DNA of 5,264 nt from Clostridia bacterium (GTDB taxonomy: Bacteria > Bacillota > Clostridia > Christensenellales > CAG-138), in assembly GCA_030530185.1 (NCBI GenBank), contig JAUMVL010000120.1, positions 219 through 5,482 on the forward strand. Direction: 5' to 3'. Positions 1 through 5,264 of the stretch are shown piece after piece. A program made the position numbers and the translations under genes. The notes under the pieces were generated by a model. That model made no database searches. It worked only from the letters and a program-made list of their open reading frames with translations, and was not told the DNA's origin. Each line of letters begins with the position of its first letter. Within the stretch, counting starts at the first letter, position 1.

Positions 1-662
1 ACGAACAGACCGTCCGCACCCTCACCGAGGGAATGCCGGTGACGATCCGGTCGCGCACGGATGAGAACACGATATACCGCGGCTCGATCTATCGCATCAA
101 CACCGACGAGCCGGTAACCGATCAGAACAACTACTACTATGACGGCGGCGGAGAACGCTCGAGCAAATATGCGTTCTACGTCTCCCTCGATTCGATCGAG
201 GGGCTGATGATGGGCCAGCATGTGACGATCGAGCTCGGCGAACCGGGCGAGGACGACGGCAAGATGTGGCTGCCTTCCTATTATGTAATGCAGGACGGCA
301 GCAGCTACTCTGTGTATGCAGCCTCGTCCAAGGGCCGGATCGAAAAGCGCACCGTGACAGTCGGCGCCTACAGCGAAGAGAAGGACAGCTATGAAATCGT
401 CTCCGGCCTGTCGTTTACCGACCGCATCGCGTTCCCGAACGAATCCGTGAAGGAGGGGATGCTCGCAAGCGAAACGCTGTATGCGGGCGAAGGCAATGTG
501 GACGGCATGATGCCCGACGGTATGGATTTCGACGGCGATATGATGTTCGACGATGGCGTTGAACCCGGCGATCCGTTCGGCGAGGACGGCGGGGAAAGCT
601 ACTCCTTCGACTTTGCGGAGCCGATGCCTGCGGAAGAAACACAGGAGGGCATAGGCGCATGA
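1..662 (+). CDS. HlyD/MacA-type ABC transporter adaptor, C-terminal part (5' truncated by window edge)
   Basis: The reading frame is open from base 3 to the TGA at 660-662 and has no start of its own: codons before the first ATG (base 33) read EQTVRTLTEG and continue the domain, so the gene begins upstream. What remains matches the C-terminal half of periplasmic-adaptor (HlyD/MacA/YknX) proteins. A beta-barrel segment opens with GMPVTIRSR (bases 30-56) and closes near GLMMGQHVTIEL (about 201-236). A membrane-proximal domain follows, with LPSYYVMQDG and the family-like run KGRIEKRTVTVGAYSE ahead of IVSGLSFTDRIAFP. Such adaptors sit outside the membrane on a MacB-type permease. The last 58 residues (486-659) form an acidic tail with 18 Asp/Glu, 6 Met and no Lys, Arg or His, which is not part of the core fold. 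The stop overlaps the ATPase start (ATGA), implying translational coupling. Membership in the adaptor family is confident; substrate and N-terminal anchor are unknown. Confidence 0.88.
   Translation, partial: EQTVRTLTEGMPVTIRSRTDENTIYRGSIYRINTDEPVTDQNNYYYDGGGERSSKYAFYVSLDSIEGLMMGQHVTIELGEPGEDDGKMWLPSYYVMQDGSSYSVYAASSKGRIEKRTVTVGAYSEEKDSYEIVSGLSFTDRIAFPNESVKEGMLASETLYAGEGNVDGMMPDGMDFDGDMMFDDGVEPGDPFGEDGGESYSFDFAEPMPAEETQEGIGA
643..649 (+). promoter_or_regulatory. Ribosome-binding site of the ABC ATPase gene
   Basis: AGGAGGG lies inside the end of the upstream adaptor gene, 9 bases before the ATG at 659. It supports that ATG as the start and a coupled or re-initiating translation across the 4-base overlap. 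Confidence 0.75.
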
Positions 663-1336
663 TCCTTGAGCTTGAACACATCGAAAAGGATTACGGCACG
701 CCCGCCGTGCCCGTTCCGGTGCTGCATGACGTGAATTTGCAGCTCGAGCAGGGCGAATACCTTGCGATCATGGGGCCGAGCGGCAGCGGCAAATCGACGC
801 TGATGAACATTCTCGGCTATCTCGACGTCCCGACGCGGGGCGTTTACCGCTTTGACGGCGAGGACAACACGCACGCTTCCGACAGCAAGATGGCGATGGT
901 GCGCAATCGAAAAATCGGCTTCGTGTTCCAGTCGTTCCATCTTTTGGCGCAGCGGCGCGCGTGGGAAAACGTCGCGCTGCCCTTGATGTACGCCGGCGTG
1001 CCGCGCAAGGAGCGCAAAGCGCGCGCAATTGCTGCGCTCGAGCGCATGGGACTTGCCGAACGTGTCAACTTCTTTCCGACGCAGCTTTCCGGCGGTCAGT
1101 GCCAGCGCGTTGCCATCGCGCGGGCGATCGTGACGAACCCGCTGATGCTGCTTGCGGACGAGCCGACCGGCGCGCTCGATTCCAAATCCGGACAGCAGAT
1201 TATGGACATCTTCGAGGAGCTGCACGAACAGGGTATGACGATCGTGATGATCACGCACGAACAGGCAATCGCCGACCGGGCGGAACGGATTCTCTACATC
1301 TATGACGGGTATCTGAAAGGGGGCGACCTCTCATGA
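659..1336 (+). CDS. MacB/LolD-type ABC transporter ATP-binding protein
   Basis: This 225-residue protein is a complete ATPase subunit of normal length for the MacB/LolD/YknY group, which powers a separate FtsX-like permease from the cytoplasmic side. Visible motifs are: Walker A GPSGSGKST (39-47); Q-loop Gln91 in FVFQSFHLL; ABC signature LSGGQ (143-147) followed by CQRVAIARA; Walker B LMLLADEP (162-169) with catalytic Glu168; D-loop around ALD (172-174); and H-loop His200 in MITHE. LMNILGYLD after Walker A is typical of this group. All catalytic residues are present, so it should be active. Cys148 stands where the family usually has Gln or Lys right after the signature; this is minor. The start is supported by AGGAGGG 9 bases upstream. 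Both ends overlap neighbouring genes by 4 bases (ATGA), placing it in one transcript between two adaptor genes. The permease partner is most likely the one encoded at 3128-4381. Confidence 0.95.
   Translation: MILELEHIEKDYGTPAVPVPVLHDVNLQLEQGEYLAIMGPSGSGKSTLMNILGYLDVPTRGVYRFDGEDNTHASDSKMAMVRNRKIGFVFQSFHLLAQRRAWENVALPLMYAGVPRKERKARAIAALERMGLAERVNFFPTQLSGGQCQRVAIARAIVTNPLMLLADEPTGALDSKSGQQIMDIFEELHEQGMTIVMITHEQAIADRAERILYIYDGYLKGGDLS
1316..1323 (+). promoter_or_regulatory. Ribosome-binding site of the second adaptor gene
   Basis: AAAGGGGG, one base away from the ideal AAAGGAGG, lies 9 bases upstream of the ATG at 1333 and inside the end of the ATPase gene. It supports the overlapping start at 1333. 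Confidence 0.6.
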
Positions 1337-3111
1337 AACCTTGGCTGAAGGCAATTCTCATCGTGCTGGTGCTCGCGCTGTTGACCGCGGGCGGCATTGC
1401 GATCTACGCGCACTTTGCGGGCAACAACCCGGTCGACGTCACGCCGGCCAACTACTGGATGCTTTCGTGGATGCCGAACCAGACCTACGTCTACGGCATC
1501 GTCGTTTCCGACGAATCGCAGGCCTTGTACCGCGACAAGGACCGCACGGTCGTCGAGCAGTTCGTCCACGAGGGCGACACGGTGCACGTCGGCGATCCGC
1601 TTGTGCGATACGATGCGACGCTCGACAACCTGACGCTCGAGGAAAAGCTGCTTGAGCGCGAAAAGCTCTATAACACGCTGCAAGCGGACTATGCGGAGTA
1701 CAAGCGCTGGGCGCGCGTCGAATACGAGCGCGCCGTTCCGACCTATACGCCGACCCCGTCCCCGACGCCGCGTACGAATACAAACACCTCCGTGCAGCGC
1801 GGGACAAGCTTCGGCGTGGTACGGCTTGCCGCACGGCGTACCTACGGATTCCCGGAACGCCCGTACGACGGCGACGGCAGCCCGTCGGTTCCGTACCGCT
1901 ACCAGATCGAGGACGGCGACGCGGTCCCGGCCGCGTTCATCCTTGCGCTGACCGAAAAGGCCAAGGCCGAAAAGCGGGCGATCCATGCGGAAATGACCGC
2001 ACCGAGAAGCCGGATCCTTCTGATCGTGAACCCGGATGAAACGGTGACGTTTACCGTAACGGCCGAGGATCCGAATCCGTTTACGCCGAATTTCAACAAG
2101 CCGATCTCGGGCAACGGCAGCGAAAAAAAGCCGTACGTCTTCCGCTATGCAAGCGCGGTCGAAGTGCCGCCTTCGCTGCTGACCACGCTGACGCAGCAGG
2201 CCAAATGGAACATGATTGACGTCTATGCCACGCTGCAAGCCAAGGGCTTCACGGTTTCGCTGAAGTTCCCGGCGGACGGCGGTTTTGCGATGTTCGTCAC
2301 GATCATTGAGCCGACCCCCTCCCCGACGCCGGATCCGTCCGCGGAGCCGACCGAAACGCCGTACTACGGCGGATGGGGTCCGAGCCGTGCCGAGCGCGAG
2401 GAATATGCGCGTCAGACGGCGCAGCGCATCCGGGAAGAGGAGGTCAAGTATCGCCAACTCTCGCTGGAGATTCAAAAGCTTCAGCTGAACGGCGCCGACG
2501 GCATGGTTTACAGCACGGTTGAGGGCACCGTCTCCAAAGCGGTCGCCGACAGTTCGGTTCAAAACGGGGAAGTCTTTCTCGAGGTGCGCGGCGGCACGGG
2601 CCTGCATCTGGTCAGCATCCTCGGCGAGATGGATCTTGACAACTATCCGGTCGGCACGCAGCTGACGGGCTTCTCGTATGAATCGGGACAAACCGTGGAC
2701 GTAACCATTACGGAGATCGGCTCGATGCCGATTTCGACGAACTACAGCAACGGCGGCAACCCGAACGCATCGGGCTACCTTGCCCGCATGGACTTTACGG
2801 GTTCGTTTGTTCCGAAGGTCGGCGAGTACATCGAATTCTCGGAAGACTATCTGCCGCGCCAGGAGCGCGACTACAACTATCTGCACGAGGCGTACATCCG
2901 TGAGATCGACGGACAGGACTGCATTTTCCTTGTCCGCGACGACAAGCTGGTCAAGGTGCCGGTCATAACCGGAAAGCGGATGGATCAGTACATTGAGATT
3001 CTCAACGTCAAGCTGACGCAGGACGACTATCTGGCGTTCCCGTACGACAAAAACGCCAAGGACGGCGCGCCGGTCAACTATCCGAGCGACACCGGCATGC
3101 GGTACTGGTAA
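1333..3111 (+). CDS. Membrane-anchored HlyD-like adaptor with a duplicated domain inserted at the coiled-coil hairpin tip
   Basis: This 592-residue protein is well above the roughly 350-450 residues usual for the family. In order: a membrane anchor (about 5-28, hydrophobic after MKPWLK, so most of the protein lies outside the cell); the first half of a lipoyl-like domain (about 52-94, with VHEGDTVHVGDPLVRYD); coiled-coil helix 1 (95-134); a Pro/Thr/Ser linker (138-146); two tandem 80-residue repeats (178-257 and 258-337); a second Pro/Thr-rich linker (326-343, overlapping the end of repeat 2); coiled-coil helix 2 (351-386); the second lipoyl half (391-419); a beta-barrel (about 424-510); and a membrane-proximal C-terminal domain including DDKLVKVPVITGKR and YLAFPYDKNAKDG. 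The AFP plus KDG/KEG ending resembles that of the truncated adaptor at the window start, suggesting paralogy. The two coiled-coil arms are nearly equal in length, so the insert sits at the tip. The start overlaps the ATPase stop (ATGA). The adaptor call is firm; the role of the insert is unknown. Confidence 0.9.
   Translation: MKPWLKAILIVLVLALLTAGGIAIYAHFAGNNPVDVTPANYWMLSWMPNQTYVYGIVVSDESQALYRDKDRTVVEQFVHEGDTVHVGDPLVRYDATLDNLTLEEKLLEREKLYNTLQADYAEYKRWARVEYERAVPTYTPTPSPTPRTNTNTSVQRGTSFGVVRLAARRTYGFPERPYDGDGSPSVPYRYQIEDGDAVPAAFILALTEKAKAEKRAIHAEMTAPRSRILLIVNPDETVTFTVTAEDPNPFTPNFNKPISGNGSEKKPYVFRYASAVEVPPSLLTTLTQQAKWNMIDVYATLQAKGFTVSLKFPADGGFAMFVTIIEPTPSPTPDPSAEPTETPYYGGWGPSRAEREEYARQTAQRIREEEVKYRQLSLEIQKLQLNGADGMVYSTVEGTVSKAVADSSVQNGEVFLEVRGGTGLHLVSILGEMDLDNYPVGTQLTGFSYESGQTVDVTITEIGSMPISTNYSNGGNPNASGYLARMDFTGSFVPKVGEYIEFSEDYLPRQERDYNYLHEAYIREIDGQDCIFLVRDDKLVKVPVITGKRMDQYIEILNVKLTQDDYLAFPYDKNAKDGAPVNYPSDTGMRYW
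1750..1770 (+). repeat. PTPSPTP linker-coding direct repeat, copy 1
   Basis: This 21-base stretch encodes PTPSPTP (residues 140-146 of the second adaptor) and marks the entry to the inserted region. It is identical at 20 of 21 positions to the stretch at 2311-2331; the only difference is base 1758 (G) against 2319 (C), a silent proline change. Confidence 0.8.
1864..2103 (+). repeat. Tandem protein-domain repeat, copy 1 (80 residues)
   Basis: This encodes residues 178-257 of the second adaptor. It aligns without gaps to the next 80 residues: GDGS/GNGS (180-183 and 260-263), PY (187-188 and 267-268), VP (198-199 and 278-279), LT (206-207 and 286-287), AK (210-211 and 290-291) and VT (242-243 and 322-323). 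I count 18 identities over 68 aligned residues, with many conservative changes besides. The pattern suggests beta strands around a central helix. I do not recognise the domain as a named family. Confidence 0.75.
2104..2343 (+). repeat. Tandem protein-domain repeat, copy 2 (80 residues)
   Basis: This encodes residues 258-337 of the second adaptor, the second copy in strict 80-residue register with copy 1. The proline-rich end (EPTPSPTP) falls where copy 1 has DPNPFTP, so the segment between the two domains may be a decayed version of the same linker. The copies have diverged, indicating an old duplication. Confidence 0.75.
2311..2331 (+). repeat. PTPSPTP linker-coding direct repeat, copy 2
   Basis: This encodes PTPSPTP (residues 327-333) at the exit of the inserted region and matches 1750-1770 at 20 of 21 bases, 561 bases downstream. 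The linker continues as DPSAEPTETP before the second coiled-coil arm. Confidence 0.8.
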
Positions 3112-3117
3112 AGGAGG
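3110..3117 (+). promoter_or_regulatory. Ribosome-binding site of the permease gene
   Basis: AAAGGAGG overlaps the TAA stop of the second adaptor (3109-3111) and lies 10 bases before the ATG at 3128. It is the strongest ribosome-binding site in the cluster. It fixes the permease start and lets this gene be translated independently of the overlapping trio upstream. Confidence 0.8.
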
Positions 3118-3127
3118 CGAACGGAAT

Positions 3128-4381
<1,254 letters not shown>

Positions 4382-4403
4382 CCGCCAAAAACAACCATGG
4401 GCA

Positions 4404-4423
4404 AGGCGTCGAACCGAACGCCT
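4404..4423 (+). other. Small inverted repeat between the permease and DUF218 genes
   Basis: AGGCGT (4404-4409) and ACGCCT (4418-4423) can pair as a 6-base stem around an 8-base loop in the 60-base gap. No T-tract follows, so it does not look like an intrinsic terminator. It sits just before the ribosome-binding site of the next gene and could affect transcript stability or be chance. Confidence 0.3.
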
Positions 4424-4428
4424 CCCGG

Positions 4429-4435
4429 AAAGGAG
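4429..4435 (+). promoter_or_regulatory. Ribosome-binding site that decides the DUF218 gene start
   Basis: AAAGGAG lies 6 bases before the ATG at 4442. An in-frame ATG at 4397 would add 15 residues (MGKASNRTPPGKERT) but lacks a good ribosome-binding site, and the added peptide would include this site. The start at 4442 is therefore preferred. Confidence 0.75.
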
Positions 4436-4441
4436 CGCACA

Positions 4442-5194
4442 ATGCGCATGCTCCGAATCGTACTGTTCGGAATCGGCGCGCTGCTGATTGCGGATTCGCT
4501 GATCGTTGCAACGTTGTCCAACTTCAATCTCGGCGTGATTCTGCCGGCGTTTTTCGGCGTGCCGCTTGTGCTGCTCGGCATTCTTCTGCCGCACATGGAC
4601 AAAGGCATCCTCTGCTTTCTCAAATGGGCGGCCGTTACCGGCTATTGCATGGCGGGCGCGATCTTTGTGGTCTGCGGAATTCTGATGGGTACGGCGGCAA
4701 AGCCCGCCAAAGAGGTCAAAGCCGATGCCGTGATCGTGCTCGGTGCGGCGCTGCACGGCGACCGCGTGACATGGGTTTTATCCAACCGGCTTGACACCGC
4801 CGCGGATTATCTGGACGCGCACCCAGACGCGATTGCGGTGGTGTCCGGCGGGCAGGGACCCGGCGAGGATCTGCCGGAGGCCGTCGGCATGCAGCGGTAT
4901 CTGATCGAGCGGCGCGGGATTGCGCCGGAGCGCATTCTGGTCGAAGATCAATCCGAAAACACACGTGAAAACTTTGCTTTCTCCAAGGCGCTGCTTGAAC
5001 AGACGTTCGACCGCCCGATGCGGGTCGCGTTCGTCACGACCGACTTTCACGTCTACCGCGCGGGCCGTGTGGCGCGCGCCGCGGGACTCGATGCCGTCGG
5101 CATCGCCGCGCCGGATGTGTGGTACATCAAAATCAACAATTTCTTCCGTGAGTGCGTCGGCATCTGCGTCTACGCGCTGCGCGGACAGCTTTGA
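4442..5194 (+). CDS. Membrane-anchored DUF218 (SanA/YdcF/ElyC-type) protein
   Basis: This is a 250-residue protein from the preferred ATG; an alternative start at 4397 would give 265. The N-terminus holds about three hydrophobic segments (5-25, 30-50, 59-83), followed by a soluble DUF218 domain (about 93-250). The domain carries the family's conserved pieces: DAVIVLGAAL (95-104), VSGGQGPGEDLPEA (134-147), VEDQSENTRENF (167-178) and VTTDFHVYRA (198-207). The conserved Gly, Asp/Glu, Asn and His residues are all in place, so the domain looks intact. E. coli relatives SanA and ElyC are linked to envelope barrier function and lipid-carrier or peptidoglycan metabolism, but the biochemical activity of the domain is poorly defined. 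It lies 60 bases downstream of the permease on the same strand, with no convincing terminator between them, so co-transcription is plausible. A role in the transporter itself is only guilt by association. Confidence 0.88.
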   Translation: MRMLRIVLFGIGALLIADSLIVATLSNFNLGVILPAFFGVPLVLLGILLPHMDKGILCFLKWAAVTGYCMAGAIFVVCGILMGTAAKPAKEVKADAVIVLGAALHGDRVTWVLSNRLDTAADYLDAHPDAIAVVSGGQGPGEDLPEAVGMQRYLIERRGIAPERILVEDQSENTRENFAFSKALLEQTFDRPMRVAFVTTDFHVYRAGRVARAAGLDAVGIAAPDVWYIKINNFFRECVGICVYALRGQL

Positions 5195-5206
5195 AGCAAG
5201 CGATAC

Positions 5207-5234
5207 AAAAAACCGCCCCTCTTAGCGGGGTGTT
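5207..5234. terminator. Weak hairpin beside an A-tract; possible terminator, better oriented for the minus strand
   Basis: CCCC (5216-5219) pairs with GGGG (5227-5230) around a 7-base loop. The stem extends by a G-T wobble and a C-G pair before it breaks. AAAAAA (5207-5212) precedes it, so on the minus strand the hairpin is followed by six T. On the plus strand there is no T-run after the stem. It may be a terminator for a converging gene to the right of the window or a degraded bidirectional one. A competing fold (5221-5227 with 5235-5240, one bulge) is also possible. Confidence 0.4.
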
Positions 5235-5264
5235 CGTAAGACAGTTAAATTCCAAAATCTGAAA

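Noticed and set aside
33..35. ATG at base 33 as the true start of the first adaptor
   Set aside because: The frame is open and in-domain upstream (the codons before it continue the barrel domain), no ribosome-binding site precedes it, and the protein would lack its lipoyl and hairpin parts.
599..1258. Minus-strand frame of 219 codons opposite the ATPase
   Set aside because: It is antisense to a textbook ABC ATPase with every catalytic motif, and no homologous feature is visible in its own translation.
4404..4423. Intrinsic terminator between the permease and DUF218 genes
   Set aside because: The stem is only 6 bases with an 8-base loop, and it is followed by CCCGGAAAGG rather than a T-run.
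4397..4441. Alternative upstream start for the DUF218 protein
   Set aside because: There is no good ribosome-binding site before 4397, and the added 15 residues are polar and would encode the AAAGGAG site serving the ATG at 4442. The hydrophobic N-terminus begins right after the later start.

Overview
The window holds one tightly packed plus-strand gene cluster with no minus-strand genes. The base composition is fairly GC-rich (close to 60% by eye). Ribosome-binding sites are strong and of the AGGAGG type. The transporter is MacB-like, but its adaptors lack the usual Gram-negative hairpin tip, and no TolC-like gene is visible. Together these suggest a high-GC member of the Clostridia (Bacillota), for example an uncultured gut or anaerobic lineage. 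This placement is inferred; no taxonomic marker is present.

Layout: (1) 1-662 is the C-terminal part of an HlyD/MacA-type adaptor whose start lies upstream of the window. (2) 659-1336 is a MacB/LolD-type ABC ATPase. (3) 1333-3111 is a second, unusually long HlyD-like adaptor with one N-terminal membrane anchor. (4) 3128-4381 is a MacB/FtsX-type permease. (5) 4442-5194 is a membrane-anchored DUF218 (SanA/YdcF/ElyC-type) protein. (6) 5195-5264 is a short non-coding tail with a weak hairpin next to an A-tract. The first three genes are joined by 4-base ATGA stop/start overlaps. The permease follows after 16 bases with its own strong ribosome-binding site, and the DUF218 gene follows after 60 bases.

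How the genes work together: ATPase and permease should each dimerise into a MacB-type mechanotransmission ABC transporter. In that type, ATP hydrolysis in the cytoplasm moves extracytoplasmic domains rather than passing substrate through the membrane. The adaptors would sit on the outer face of the permease. The substrate cannot be read from the sequence; an antimicrobial peptide, lipid or cell-envelope compound is plausible by family analogy. The DUF218 protein points weakly to envelope biology.

The most unusual element is inside the second adaptor. Where the coiled-coil hairpin tip should be, there is an insert of about 210 residues made of two tandem copies of an 80-residue domain in gapless register, bracketed by Pro/Thr/Ser linkers encoded by nearly identical DNA. 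I do not recognise this domain. Two different adaptors in one MacB operon, and an acidic Met/Asp-rich tail on the first adaptor, are further points of interest.
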